A DNA stretch of 64,000 nt from Leptidea sinapis (GCF_905404315.1 NC_066296.1:5518001-5582000); one strand, 5' to 3'; counted from the stretch's first letter, positions 11,815 to 23,526 are shown. Notes: a model not told the origin generated them from the letters alone. Numbers and translations are program-made.

Positions 11815-12062
11815 ATCCTACCTACTAAGCTAGAGGTCCCGGGTTCGAATCCCGGTAGGAGCAAGCATTTATATGATGAATATGGATGTTTGTTTCCGAG
11901 TCATGGATGTTTAAATGTATCTATGTGTTTATATGAATTTATGTATGTTTAAGTAAGTATATTGTATTAAATATATCATTGTCTTGTAACCAATAACACA
12001 TATATTTGCTAAACTTGGGGCAAGATAATTTGTGTAAAAAGTGTGTCAATATTATTATTATT
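11815..12062 (+). repeat. tRNA-derived SINE
   Basis: The best-preserved SINE in the window. It has a B-box motif gaggtcccgggttcgaatcc, then gatgtttgtttccgagtcat, a gtatgtttaagtaagtatat block, ggggcaagataatttgtg and a tattattatt tail. Confidence 0.85.
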
Positions 12063-13186
12063 ATATCTACAGTAACAACAAAATATAATACTAATAATAA
12101 AATTACTGAACAAGAGCTACTTGTGATGCCTGGTCGACTTGTTATAGTTAATAAATCATTGTCTTTAATTACTAATTGTGACAGTAATCACGACCATCAT
12201 GTTCTCGAAGCATCCTTACACAAACAATGAGTTCATGCTCTAAGGGTTGACGTATCCAATACACGATAATTTATATAAATACAGAATACTTTTCAATACT
12301 TTTCATGAAATTGTTTTTTTTTTCTTATAGGTAATACGCTTTTTAACTTTGAACATGATTCGTGTATTAGTTGTAGTACCTAACAAACTAATTTGTTTTG
12401 TGAGTAAAGTACTCGTATATTGCAACTATTGTAAAATACTTATTGATTTGACTGGCCGCCGATTTTCTTGTATTTTCTGCTCACAAGCTCTACTTTTGCC
12501 AAAATGGTGGATTCAGTATTTGAAAAGAAATATTTACAATGAGAATTCTATAGTTTCAGCCTATTTTAATAAAGTTTATTTGACTTTTACTTAGAAATGA
12601 AATGAGACCTGATAGAACATAAAACACAATCTTAAAAATATTGATCTTTCTTGTATAAATAATCTCTTTACATATAACTCGTCTCCACAAGATAAGTAAG
12701 TCTTTGTTCGGCAATATATTATCAGAGAGCATTGTAAATAGCTGAGTTTTAAATAAACACAAAAGCATGGATGCAATTACTTAAGGTAATAAGATTAAGA
12801 TTAGGTATATACTTCCAGAATAGTTAACACACTAATTGGTGTTGTAGCTCACAATTCACAAAAAAATCAATTAAGGAAGCTATTCAATAATTAAAATTAT
12901 ACAAGAATATGATAATATATATAATAATGAGAGTAACATAAAACAATAAATTAATATAAAACATGATATTAATTAAAATATTATGAATGTTCCATAAGAA
13001 GCCATCTCATTAAATCCACAAAAAATTCATGTGTATTTGAAATTCTCAAGGGCGTTGTTGAATTAACTAAATAATTAAATGGATCCAATATACATTAGAC
13101 AAAAGCAAAGCTTAAAATGCAGTCGCTACTTGGCATGAAACACGCCTTATGGTGATAACTCCCACCCGTTATTAATATTATATTTT
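12063..13186. other. Gene-free AT-rich DNA
   Basis: Very AT-rich. The several 60-80-residue ORFs overlap in different frames and have no recognisable domain. No gene supported. Confidence 0.45.
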
Positions 13187-13475
13187 ATGACAATAAGGGA
13201 CGAGACGAGCAATAATGTTCAGCTGATGGTAATTGATAAGCCTTGCCCATACCAATGCTGTGCCGATCAGGATACTTGAAAAATCCAAAAATTCTGAGTG
13301 GCACTACAATTACGCTCGTCAATCTGAGACATAAGATGTTAAGTCTCATTTGCCCAGTAATTTCACCAGCTACGGCGCCCTTCTGACTGAAACACAATAA
13401 TGCTTCACGGCAGAAATAGGTGCCGTTGTGGTACCCATAATCTAGCCGGCATCCTGTGCAAAGAAGCCACTGGTG
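13187..13475 (-). repeat. SINE-like family A copy (minus)
   Basis: A near full-length antisense copy, from acaataagggacgagacgag through ccataatctagccggcatcc to the 5' end at gccactggtg. Confidence 0.85.
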
Positions 13476-13549
13476 TATGTGAAACATTTCTTACATTTTT
13501 AATTTATTAATTAAATTCTACGGCAACTATAATAATAGCAGATATGTCG

Positions 13550-13760
13550 GTCTCAGTGAATCATACATCTATATATATGTCGAGACACATGTCCCGTGGG
13601 GCCCAGAGGCGCGGAGATTGTACAATGTGCTAAATACGCGCTTCAATAGGGCTACTAGAAACCCAAGCACTGGCAGCTGTTGCGGACAACGGATCAGCCT
13701 AGCTATCCAACGCGGAAATGCGGCCAGTATTCTTGGTACGCTTTCACCTAATGATCCCAC
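13550..13760 (+). repeat. LINE 3' ORF fragment (plus)
   Basis: Decodes to a segment ending in the SLAIQRGNA motif near a stop, preceded by VETHVPWGPEARR-like residues. The same LINE end is found inverted immediately downstream and again at 14990-15535. Confidence 0.65.
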
Positions 13761-13839
13761 GCACGAAAATCTGTCACGTTCCTCCTGAGACGAGCGTGCA
13801 AGAGAGAGAGAGGAACAAGCGATAGAGAGGCACTATCGA

Positions 13840-14345
13840 CTTAAGGTGTTGTTTAATTTAAGAAAAAAAATTTAAATAAATGAGGGCAAATAAATGTGAA
13901 TTTATCGAAAAAATACCGATTGCACAGTGCCGGCAGAAGTGAAAACTTGAACTTTGTACATTCTCCGCGCCTCTGGGCCCCACGGACCAAGTGTCTCGAC
14001 ACCAAACGGCACAAAGATGTATGACTCACTGAGACCGACATATTTGGGACGCTTGCTGTCTTCGACAGTCGAAGCAGCAGCCTCAGCACCAACTGACGTA
14101 ACTTGGTCATGAGAAGACGCTATAGTGTTGACGCAAGTCGCGTCCCACACCTAGCGCCCTTCCCCTTCCCCGTGCCCAAGTCACCAGCGTCATTACATCA
14201 GGATGCTTGCCATCGCGGCATGTATTAATACTGGCGTGACGACTGATACAGCCTGCCGATTTTAGGCAGGATAGCCCATGACATCCAAGAGCATCTACCT
14301 TAACGCTACATTCATTCAGTTTAATACCGAGCCGAAAACATAAAA
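13840..14345 (-). repeat. LINE 3' ORF fragment (minus)
   Basis: The minus strand decodes over two frames to a stretch with WDATCVNT, VPFGVETLGPWGPEARRMYK and, upstream, LGCHGLSCLKSAGCISRHA. These belong to the C-terminal region of a non-LTR retrotransposon polyprotein. A frame change separates the pieces. With 13550-13760 and 14990-15535 it gives a plus/minus/plus arrangement of the same element. Confidence 0.7.
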
Positions 14346-14604
14346 AAATAAGCATTCAGTGATTCCAGCGGGGATCGAACCCGCAACTCTTCAGCTTATA
14401 CAGACATGCAATGTTGTGTTGTTATTTTTAGCCGAATTCAAAAAGGAGGGGTTTGTAAATTCGATCGGTATTATTTTTATGTGTGTACACCAATTATGCT
14501 GAGATTAATGATCCGATTTACGTAGTTCGATGCGGAATATATGCCATTTGGTCCCATAAAAATTTTACTTAGTTTGGCTCAGTAATGCAGTCAGTTTATG
14601 TTTA

Positions 14605-14757
14605 AAACATAAAACCTATCAATATGTAGCACATACAAATAATATTTTATTAATATTAAATGTAAAGGTTTGCATAAGATGTGTATTAAATTAAAGTTTT
14701 CTAAGTTATTTTATAATTTTTAGTTTTTTGAAGTCTGTTTTTTTAAACGTAGTTTTG
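14605..14757 (-). repeat. Family H repeat (minus)
   Basis: Reverse complement of the 9231-9414 block (aatatgtagcacatacaaat, aaggtttgcataagatgtgt). Confidence 0.65.
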
Positions 14758-14989
14758 TGTTACTGAATACAGAAATTTCCCTGAGGCAGATAAGAACTCG
14801 TGAAAAAGTATAACAACGCAAGACATTTCAAAACGTATCAGGTCTAGAACAAATCTGGGAAAATATTATAATGGCTGTATTTCGTAAGAAATTCTATTTA
14901 CTGTCTCAGCTAGTATTACTACAGACTACCGACATGTTACTTCAATGATTTTTGTAATAATAATTTTGTCCCTGTGGCAGTGATGTCGA

Positions 14990-15535
14990 CAAGCTAGGAC
15001 ATCATAGACTGTCATGCCAAAAAAGTGCAGGTCGCTTCTCGAGACATGCCGCGTTTAAAGATATCATACGCCGGTCCCTTGCCACCGTCAACGTGCCAAG
15101 TCTACTTTAGGCGACTGGTATTGCAAGAGACGATGGCAAGAGACCTGACGGTATAAGTTTGATTCCATGGAAGATGGCCCGATGCTGGTATGGGATGCAA
15201 ACTCTTCAGACACGCTGGCCCCGTCCCATCTACATGGAACCAACAACAGAGCTGGTGCGGTTTGAGAAGCGGCTGAAAAAGCTAAAGCATGCAAATACAG
15301 GGCTCCGAATATGATTTAATAATTTAATATATTCCATTTGGTGTCGAGACCCTTGCTCCGTGGGGTCCTAGCGCTATAAGGATTTTTAAGAAAAAAGCAA
15401 AATGTTTAGTCGACATCACAGGAGACTGAACAGCTTGCAGCTACCTCGGACAAATAATTAGTCTAGCTATTCAAAGGGGGAACGCTGCCAGGATCTTCGG
15501 AACCTTGCCTAAAGGGACTCCTTTTAATAATATAT
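14990..15535 (+). repeat. LINE 3' ORF remnant (plus)
   Basis: Decodes in pieces to DKLGHHRLSCQKSAGRFSRH, then VETLAPWGP and SLAIQRGNAARIFGTLP, followed by an A/T-rich tail. Deletions and frame changes are present, so it is a dead copy. Confidence 0.7.
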
Positions 15536-15685
15536 TTTAGTAATTATGTTATATTTTTAAGGTTTTCAGTTTATATTTATTTTTCATTTTATATTTTTAA
15601 TGCAATTTTTTTATACGCATCACGCAAATTCGAAACCCTGACATTTTGTAGTTCACTAGACCATTTGTATCATACCTCCACCTGC

Positions 15686-16030
15686 CTAGCGAAACTCTCT
15701 AAGGAAAAAGCGATTCACGCGATCGTATGAAACGTGCAGTCATTGATAGATTGACAGATGACGGCTATAATCTTGCATGAAACGGAGATAGCCGAAAAGC
15801 ACAACGTTTTGTGCAACTGTTCGCTATCAAACTTAGCCGGATTGCACTTCGTCGCTAATCGCCGTACTATTAATACTACTATTTCAAACTTATGTCAAAT
15901 CACTGCAAGTTTCATACTAAACTAAATTTAAATTTATACTTAGGCAGCCCCGCCTCTTTACGTAGTATTTACATTCTCTTTGACTTCTACTACCATAAGC
16001 CTCTTTTAACTCATATGTCTACTGAACCAC
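15686..16030. repeat. Dispersed repeat family F
   Basis: Aligns with 42294-42615 over most of its length (ctagcgaaactctctaa, gatgacggctataatctt, caaacttagccggattg, gtagtatttacat). No ORF. The class is unknown, and the AT-rich body with conserved GC-rich islands suggests a non-autonomous DNA element. Confidence 0.65.
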
Positions 16031-16314
16031 AACTAATGGACAATAATTAAATAAATTGCAATATGTATAAATTGTAAAATAGAAAGAAAAAAAAAATTTC
16101 TATTTGTATTTAAAAATATATTAATGACATTTAAAATAAACGTTATTTAAATAAATTATGCTGCATAATAATATAGTTATTGGTCGTATGTAATATAATC
16201 TTAATTAAAATATTGTTCTTTATACATTAACAAAATAGCACGAGGAATTAATTTTTTTAAGGATAACTTCTTGTCTGCGTACATTAGTACATACACACAC
16301 ACTTTTACATTTAT

Positions 16315-16612
16315 TTTTATGAAAATAAGGGGCGAGACGAGCAGGACGTGCAGCTGATGGTGATTGAAACGCCCTGCCCATTACAATGCATTGCTGCTCA
16401 GGATTCTTGAAAAACCCAAAATTTCTGAGCGGCACTACAACTGCGGTCAACACCTTGAGACCTAAGATGTTAAGTCTCATTTGCCCAGTAATATCACTAG
16501 ATACTTCAGACCGAAACAGAGAAATGTTTACACATTACTGCTTCACGGCAGAAATAGGCGCCGCTGTGGTAGGTATAATCTAGCATCCTGTGCAATGGAG
16601 CCTCCCACTGGT
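16315..16612 (-). repeat. SINE-like family A copy (minus)
   Basis: An antisense copy from gaaaataaggggcgagacga to gcctcccactggta. Confidence 0.85.
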
Positions 16613-16852
16613 AAAATAAAACACCTCCTAAAGCTTATTCCAAGCGTGGCTCACTGTTTACGACTTGTTAATCAAAATCGGTGACAGTCACGATAGATTT
16701 CTTTATTTCTATCTTACTGCAGCTCAATTACACATGTTCTTTCCTCTAGAACACCTTTGTCTATACGATAATATAAAGTCTATAATAAAAATCAATGTTA
16801 ATTAACACACATATTAATATGTCATGTTATAAATATGTAGGTAGTATGTAGG

Positions 16853-16858
16853 TACTCC
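16853..16858. repeat. Polinton target-site duplication, left (tactcc)
   Basis: The six bases tactcc immediately precede the left end of the element and recur immediately after its right end. A 6-bp duplication is the hallmark of Polinton integration by the retroviral-type integrase. Confidence 0.95.
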
Positions 16859-16914
16859 AGTAGTAGGGATTCGCCGGTTCTGGCTCAGTAGTAGGGATTC
16901 GCCGGTTCTGGCTC
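16859..16914. repeat. Terminal 28-bp direct repeat doublet, left end
   Basis: Two perfect copies of a 28-bp unit (agtagtagggattcgccggt plus 8 more bases) abut directly. The last part, ttctggctc, recurs once more just inside, at about 16919. Confidence 0.95.
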
Positions 16915-17215
16915 CTCGATTCTGGCTCACTTGCTCGTGATGCCTACTAAAAAAAAAAAAAAGAAGTTTGGTGTCAAACTGGGGGTTTTGATGTATTTCC
17001 GAGTGATTGCGCTGATCCGTTTTTCGATATCTCTTATAGTTTCAAAGTTAGCTTTTTAAATTAAACAGATCCATAATCATTAATAATCACTGGTCATTTA
17101 GCTAATGATTGGTGAGCGACTCAATGTCTAAATTTCCATGAACGTGATACAGGTAATTTACTAATTACCTCTACCACATTCGTTACTACGATTAAAAAGA
17201 CAGTTTCTGTATTTA

Positions 17216-17662
17216 TTATTTATTTTTAAAACATGATTTAAATAAAGTATATAATAAAACATCATTGCAGATTGTATCATTTTCAAAATATTTGATGAAA
17301 TCATTCAAACTCTTCTTATTAAACTTAAAGTATAGATACATTATGCAGTACTCGCCACACACTGCGGTATATTCATTCTGTACTCTTGCAGTATTGTAGT
17401 TATACATTCTGCAATTCCTTTGTAAAAACATCAGCTGGAATCCCTGAGGTGGACGACCATATGAATCGAAGTATTGTCCAATACCCTGCTCATCAATGTG
17501 TATTGCAACCCAGTGAGTGCCTGGCTTATTATCACTATCTAAATTGCTGACAATATAACAGGGCGTTACAACATATATCGGCAATCGGTTTGCCGCGTAA
17601 ACATTATTTTTAATACTGGGTTCGATTTTGTTCAAATAATTCTGTATCTCGATTGTATTCAT
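17216..17662 (-). CDS. PRO: Polinton adenain-like cysteine protease, left TIR copy
   Basis: 148 residues, identical to the right-TIR copy. By family knowledge it is a processing protease of virion proteins (adenovirus maturation protease/ULP1-like fold). The candidate catalytic set is visible: H50 in GTHWVAIH, D66 in FDSYG, Q95 in VQNEY and C102 in AVCGEYC, in the order and spacing expected for adenain-type enzymes. The family usually has about 150-200 residues, so the length is normal. The ATG is preceded by an in-frame-free AT-rich leader within the TIR. Transcription runs outward toward the element end, leaving about 357 bp of TIR after the stop. It has no neighbour on the same strand. Confidence 0.93.
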   Translation of the reverse strand: MNTIEIQNYLNKIEPSIKNNVYAANRLPIYVVTPCYIVSNLDSDNKPGTHWVAIHIDEQGIGQYFDSYGRPPQGFQLMFLQRNCRMYNYNTARVQNEYTAVCGEYCIMYLYFKFNKKSLNDFIKYFENDTICNDVLLYTLFKSCFKNK

Positions 17663-18057
17663 ATTAGTTGAGAACAGGGTCTTGTCAGTTGCGATGATTG
17701 AATAGTTATGTGGATCATAATAACATAAGCACTCAATAAATAAGGCTTTAATGTATCTTATTCATGTATTTAAAACTTATATGGTTACAATAAAACAAAA
17801 TATCATTACAAGCGATTCAAATATAAATCTATGAACATTTGATGAAATTATATTTTCATCAATTTTATTATAATATAAAAGCTGATTGAAAACGAACTTT
17901 GTACCTACATACTTACGTAGTCATTAGTACAATCTGGAAATGTTGACTCCATTAAACTATCAATAATTGAACTTATCATTTAAGTGCCATTATGTTTCAT
18001 CACAATATTTAAAAACCAGTACTAATCATAAACAAATTTACTTTTACGATATTTTAG

Positions 18058-18064
18058 TATAAAA
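18058..18064 (+). promoter_or_regulatory. TATA-like box upstream of the first plus-strand gene
   Basis: TATAAAA lies just inside the left TIR and about 100 bases upstream of the candidate start at 18162. It is the only good TATA match in the short interval between TIR and gene. A functional role is inferred from position only. Confidence 0.35.
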
Positions 18065-18161
18065 TGCTAGAACTGTTCAGAAAAATAATCATTGAAGTGG
18101 CGTATTCAGTCAAATTATTATATATTTTGTGTCTTGTGTAATTGTTGAGTGATTTGCTGCA

Positions 18162-18732
18162 ATGGAGGTAAGTTTTATCTATTATTCACTTTGAAATTAA
18201 AAAGTTATATCATTTGTTATATTAAGATATGTATGTATAATACTATTCTAAAGCAGTCTTATTGTTGTTGTAGAATGCATTCAACCCAACAATGGAAGAA
18301 AATACATATAAAACATTTTACTATCCCTTGTCTGAAGATAGTCAGGATTCATTAAAAGTTCCTCAACTTAAATCCTTGAAGAGGGCCAGCTCAAATGAAA
18401 ATATAGATGCATTATTCGAAGTGAAAAAAACAAAACAAAAGAAAATATCATCATCAATATCCAGAGCACAGGATAATGGAAGTATTTACATTACAACTAA
18501 TGCAGATGACGGAAGAAATGCATCACATTTGGTTAAAATAGAAATCTATGATCTCAATAAAATAAAAAACACGCCTGCACAAGAACAATGGAAATACGCT
18601 GATTATAGATTAAAATATTATACAATCGACAATAATGAAAGTTATAAGGACATTAAAAAGATTTTATACAATGTTACGAAGAAAATTTTAGAAACAGAAA
18701 ATTATAAGAAATATAATTTTAACAATAAGTAG
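18162..18732 (+). CDS. Small Polinton protein of unknown function, likely spliced
   Basis: The main ORF (ATG at 18292, 146 codons) is open to a TAG at 18730-18732. A better start may be a 6-base first exon, ATGGAG at 18162-18167, followed by a canonical donor GTAAGT. A 106-base intron ends at a TTGTTGTTGTAG acceptor (18273), and exon 2 from 18274 continues in the same frame, giving 154 residues. The protein is lysine- and serine-rich in its first half (KKTKQKKIS) and more ordered in the second half with aromatic residues (QWKYADYRLKYYTI). I recognise no domain. It sits between the left TIR and POLB on the same strand, so an early or replication-linked role is possible but speculative. Confidence 0.75.
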
Positions 18733-18845
18733 GTAGCTATGAAGAAATACATAAATATTAGTTCAGTTTAGTTATTAGTTTATTTATTCTCTTATACAAA
18801 TAATATTATTATATTCTCATCATTTGGAAAATTAAACATAACGAT

Positions 18846-21800
18846 ATGGAACTCTGCTTTGTATGTAATGAGGTTGAAAAAATGATCAAGTGAGTTATTT
18901 TCTTTGTAAATTATTTAGTATTATATTATTGATGAAATGTGGCTAATATCATTCACTTATGTTGTAGTCAACCTGTTCTACAAAGTGGAGGAGGTTTTAA
19001 GAGAAGAAGTGCAGTATTACAAGACAGTGAAGACAATGATACAAGTACAAAGAGAGGAAGACAAGGGGAACCATCCACATCATCGGGGCTCACCAGTGTG
19101 AACGATGAAATGGTGAACTGTTCTTTATGTCAAATCTTAATACGGAAAAGATATTATGCAAATCATCTTAGAAGTAACCTCCATAAGAATAACGTAATGC
19201 AATTACATAGTACTTTAAAAAATGTCACAGTACACGAATCGGCTTTTGGTAATAGAATAATCTCATATAAAATAAAGAGTAAATCCAACCAATTACAAAT
19301 ATTCGAAACACCAGAAATGTTTTTGAATTCTATTAAAAATGAAATTATTTCACTATTTGAGGAATCTGTTCGATTGCTTACAATTTTTAAAGTTAATTTT
19401 ATTCTGCACGCTAATTTTGTTCAAGAAACAAAAAATATTTCTAATGAATTTGAATTTCAAACATGTAGTTATACTATAATGCAGGGTGAGGATTTAAATT
19501 TTTTCTTTTCGTCCTTATGTGATATGTTGATGACTAAAATTAGCACATTTGAGAAAAAAGATAGTGGTTGGAGTCTTAAGAAAATAAATGCATTAGACAT
19601 GAATATAAACAAATTCAATCCATTACGTGGAAAATCATACATTGAATTACCTAAAGAAATCAAATTAAAAAAAAGTGTTATAAATGTACAAAACTCGGAT
19701 GATTTATGCTTTAAATGGGCTTTGCTTTCTGCATTATATCCAGTTACTAAGAACTCTCAGAGAGTTTCATCTTACAGTAAATATTCAAATAAATTAAATT
19801 TTGACGGAGTTACGTTTCCTGTTAAAATGACAGATATACAAAAAGTAGAAAGGTTAAATAATTTAAGTGTAAATGTTTTTGGTCTTGAATACAATTGTAA
19901 AAAGAAAGTACATGAATTAGTTGGTCCATTGTATTTAACAAAATCACGGAAAATTGTTCATATCAATTTATTATTTATTTCGCACGGAACAATTAATCAT
20001 TTTTGCTACATTAAAAACCTATCGCGTTTAGTAAGTGGTCAAATTTCAAACCATGAACATGCAATCTACATCTGTGACGGTTGTCTTTTACACTTCTCAA
20101 CAAATGATAAGTTATCAGCCCATCAATTGAATGATTGTTGTCATATTAAAGTGGAATTGCCTAGTACAGAAAAAACTTTAAAAGATTGGTTTGGACAACC
20201 AATTTCAAACAATGTCTTAAAATTTGATAAATTTAATAAGATGTTACAAATACCATTTGTTATATACGCGGATTTTGAAGCTTTCCTTAATCCAATTCAG
20301 ACATGCTTTAACGATCCATCAAAACCTTATACAACTAATGTTCACAAACACGAAGTTTATAGTTTTGGGTACTATATCAAATGTTCATATGATGATAGTT
20401 TATCAAAATATGAAACATATAGTGGTCCTCATTGTACTCATGTCTTTATGAATCAGTTGTATAAAGATTTAGAAGTGATTTGCACAAAGAATTCTTTTGT
20501 CATAAGTCCAAAGCCTTTGACTTCCAATGATAATGAAATTATTTCGCAATGTAAAGACTGCTTTATATGTCAATTTAATTTAAATGGTGAATGTGCATTA
20601 TACTTTGACTCGCATACAGGACATTTTAGAGGAGTTGCACACGAAGTATGTAAGACAAAGTTTAGAATCCCCTATCACATCCCAGTTTTTTTACACAATC
20701 TTAGTCAATATGACTCTCATTTTATTGTTCATGCATTAAATTCTATTGAAGGGGAAATTGATATTATTCCACAAACGAAAGAAAAGTACATTTCTTTCAC
20801 AAAAACGATAAAATTTAATAATCATAAAATTCAATTGAGATTCGTTGATTCGTTTAAATTTTTGCCTTGTAGTTTAGACAAACTTGTTAAAAATTTGATG
20901 GAGGAACAATTTCAAACATTAAAATATAATTTTCCAAATAATAATGATTTTTTACGTCTTAGAAAAAAAGGAATTTATCCATATGAATTTATGTCATCAC
21001 ATGATTCCTTAAAACTTTCAGCACTCCCTAGTCGCGATAAATTTTACAATACATTAACCGACACACATATTTCCGATGAAGATTATGAACATGCCAAGGA
21101 TGTTTGGCAACACTTTCATTGTCAAAATATGTCAGATTATTCTGATTTATATCTTAAAACCGATGTTTTACTTTTAACAGATGTGTTTGAAAATTTCCGA
21201 GCCTTATGTTTGCAAACATATGGTCTAGATCCAGCTCATTATTATACAGCACCTGGGTTAAGTTGGGATGCTATGTTAAAATGCACAAAAATTAAATTAG
21301 AATTACTTCAAGACTTTGAACAAATAGCTTTTATTAGATCGGGCATTCGAGGAGGTGTATCTCAATGTAGCAATCGTTATGCCAAAGCAAATAACAAATA
21401 TATGCGAGAATATGATAAAGACACACCAAACTCATTTTTAACTTATCTTGATGCTAATAACCTTTACGGATGGGCCATGTCTCAATTCCTTCCTACAGGA
21501 GGTTTTGAGTGGGTAGATGTCACAACTAATTTTGATGTCCCTGATGATTATGAATATGGTTTTATTTTGGAAGTAGATCTAGAATATCCTATTGAACTGC
21601 ATGATTTACATTCTGACCTACCCTTATGTCCTGAGAATATATGTATTGGTAATACAAAAGACATAAAATTAGTTCCAAACCTTCGTAATAAAATTAAATA
21701 TGTGATTCACTACAGAAATTTAAAGCAATGTCTGACAATGGGTTTAAAATTACAAAAAATTCATAGAATTTTAAAATTCAAACAATGCGCATGGTTACAA

Positions 21801-22658
21801 TATTATATAGATTTAAATACAAACATGCGTAAACTAGCCACATCTGATTTCGAAAAAGATTTTTATAAATTAATGAATAACTCAGTGTTTGGAAAAACAA
21901 TGGAAAATATCGAAAAAAGAGTAAATGTAAAATTATTGAGTCATTGGGAAAATCAGGGTAAAATTCTAGGCGCACAAGATTTAATTGCTAAGCCAGAATT
22001 CCATAGTTTATCTATTTTTAATGAAAATTTGGTTGCAGTTCAATTACGAAAGACGAAATTGTTCCATAATAAACCTATTTATTTGGGATTTTGTATATTG
22101 GATATTTCTAAGACTCTAATGTACGACTTTCACTATAACTATATGTTTAAAAAGTTTCAAAACAAATTAAAATTATTGTACACAGATACTGATAGTTTAA
22201 TATATCAAATTTTTACAGATGATTTTTACAGAGATATAAAACCTGATTTACATTTGCGTTTCGATACCTCTGACTATACAGAAAAAAATATATTTGGCTA
22301 TCCAAAACTCAATAAAAAGAAGTTAGGCTACTTTAAAGATGAAAACAATGGTAATATATTTAATGAATTTGTAGGACTTAGATCTAAAATGTATGCATTA
22401 GATGTTGAGGGAAAATTCACAGCTAAAGCTAAGGGGGTTAATAAAAGTGTTACTAAGAATATGAAAATGGAAAATTATAAGACTTGCTTATTTGAAAATA
22501 AGAACGAATATTGTTCAATGCTTAGATTTAAGTCAATAAAGCATAATATTTTTACTCAAAGAATAAATAAATCTAGTCTGTCATTTAATGATACCAAACG
22601 GTACATTTTACCGAATAATATTGATACATTAGCTTGGGGTCATCATAAAATAGAATAA
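18846..22658 (+). CDS. POLB: Protein-primed family B DNA polymerase
   Basis: Replicates the element from its ends using a protein primer, by family knowledge. The long exon has no suitable early ATG (its open frame begins at a GTG). A short exon at 18846-18889 beginning ATG, a GTGAGT donor, a 78-base intron and a TTGTAG acceptor at 18967 restore an ATG start in frame, giving about 1,244 residues. Visible motifs (approximate residues): Exo I YADFEAF (~450), Exo II HNLSQYDSHF (~590), Exo III YLKTDVLLL (~742), Pol A YLDANNLYGW (~840), Pol B KLMNNSVFGKT (~982) and Pol C YTDTDSLIY (~1085). C2H2-like fingers lie near 64-85 and 384-405 and a cysteine cluster near 542. The N-terminal ~430 residues are a candidate terminal-protein region. 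All catalytic aspartates are present. An AATAAA at 22654-22659 overlaps the stop. Confidence 0.95.
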
Positions 22659-22866
22659 ATATTATATTAAATTTTAAGAATAAATTATTATAGTTTTAAA
22701 AAACCAAATGAGAGATTATTGTATTTAGATGTATAAGTTGCGGAGTAAAACATGATGTACTGTATATTGTTTCAATTATCGATTTTTCTGTTTAAATAAA
22801 TGGTGGTTTAATAACAGATTGTTTCATTACTATACTAAACCTTAACACACATAGACGTAGTAGATA
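22659..22866. other. Intergenic region between POLB and the ATPase block
   Basis: AT-rich, 208 bp, with poly(A) signals for POLB (AATAAA overlapping the stop and again at about 22679). It is the only sizeable gap before the seven-gene block, so the promoter for that block most likely lies here. No convincing TATA box or initiator was identified. Confidence 0.5.
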
Positions 22867-23526
22867 ATGCATCATTTCAATCATCCATTCACTGCAATAG
22901 TTGCTGGTCCAAGTGGATGTGGAAAATCAGTTTTCGTAAATAATTTTATAAAATTTTTGAATGATATCTGTGATACAAATTTTACCCAAATCACCTGGTG
23001 CTTTGATGAAATGCAGCCTTTATATAATCTCAACCACATTAATTATCTTCAAGGTTTACCTGATTTATCTATGTTTGACGGAAAAAATCCTCAACTTGTA
23101 ATAATTGATGACCTGATGAGGGAATCAGATGGTCGTATTGTTGATATATTCACGAAAGGAAGTCATCATAGAAACTTAAGTGTGTTTTATTTATCTCAAA
23201 ATTTGTTTCATCAAGGTAAAGGACAAAGAGATATATCACTCAACTCAAGTTATATAATATATTTCAAAAATCCTCGAGATAAAACCCAAATTCGATACTT
23301 ATCTCGTCAAGTATTCCCTGAAAATCCGAAATATTTGGAAGATTCTTACAGAGATGCTACCAATGAAGCTCATGGTTATTTAATGATTGATTTGAAACAA
23401 GAAACAAATGAATTGTGTCGCGTTAAGACAAAGATATTTCCATCCGATGGATATTGCACTGTTTATGTACCCACAAAAGGGTTTAAATATGGTAAGAATC
23501 AAGAAATTTCGATCATTTATAAATGA
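22867..23526 (+). CDS. ATP: FtsK/HerA (A32-like) genome-packaging ATPase
   Basis: 219 residues. By family knowledge it powers packaging of the element's DNA into capsids. Walker A is GPSGCGKS at residues 14-21 and Walker B is LVIIDDLM near 77-84. A following FYLSQNLFHQGKGQRD segment matches the sensor/arginine-finger region of A32-type ATPases. Length is typical for Polinton ATPases (about 200-250). It opens the tight plus-strand block: its TGA overlaps the next gene's ATG (ATGA at 23523-23526). Confidence 0.95.
   Translation: MHHFNHPFTAIVAGPSGCGKSVFVNNFIKFLNDICDTNFTQITWCFDEMQPLYNLNHINYLQGLPDLSMFDGKNPQLVIIDDLMRESDGRIVDIFTKGSHHRNLSVFYLSQNLFHQGKGQRDISLNSSYIIYFKNPRDKTQIRYLSRQVFPENPKYLEDSYRDATNEAHGYLMIDLKQETNELCRVKTKIFPSDGYCTVYVPTKGFKYGKNQEISIIYK

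Larger units (their letters stand above)
16859..17999 (+). repeat. Polinton left terminal inverted repeat (1,141 bp)
   Basis: Pairs with 28375-29518. The outer end holds two direct 28-bp units (16859-16886 and 16887-16914), followed by a 14-A run at 16949-16962. The inner boundary is at 17999, beyond which the two sides diverge at once. Differences from the right copy that I could see are 17004, 17174, one base in the homopolymer and a 2-base insertion between the terminal units on the right. The whole protease gene and its upstream region lie inside. Confidence 0.95.
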
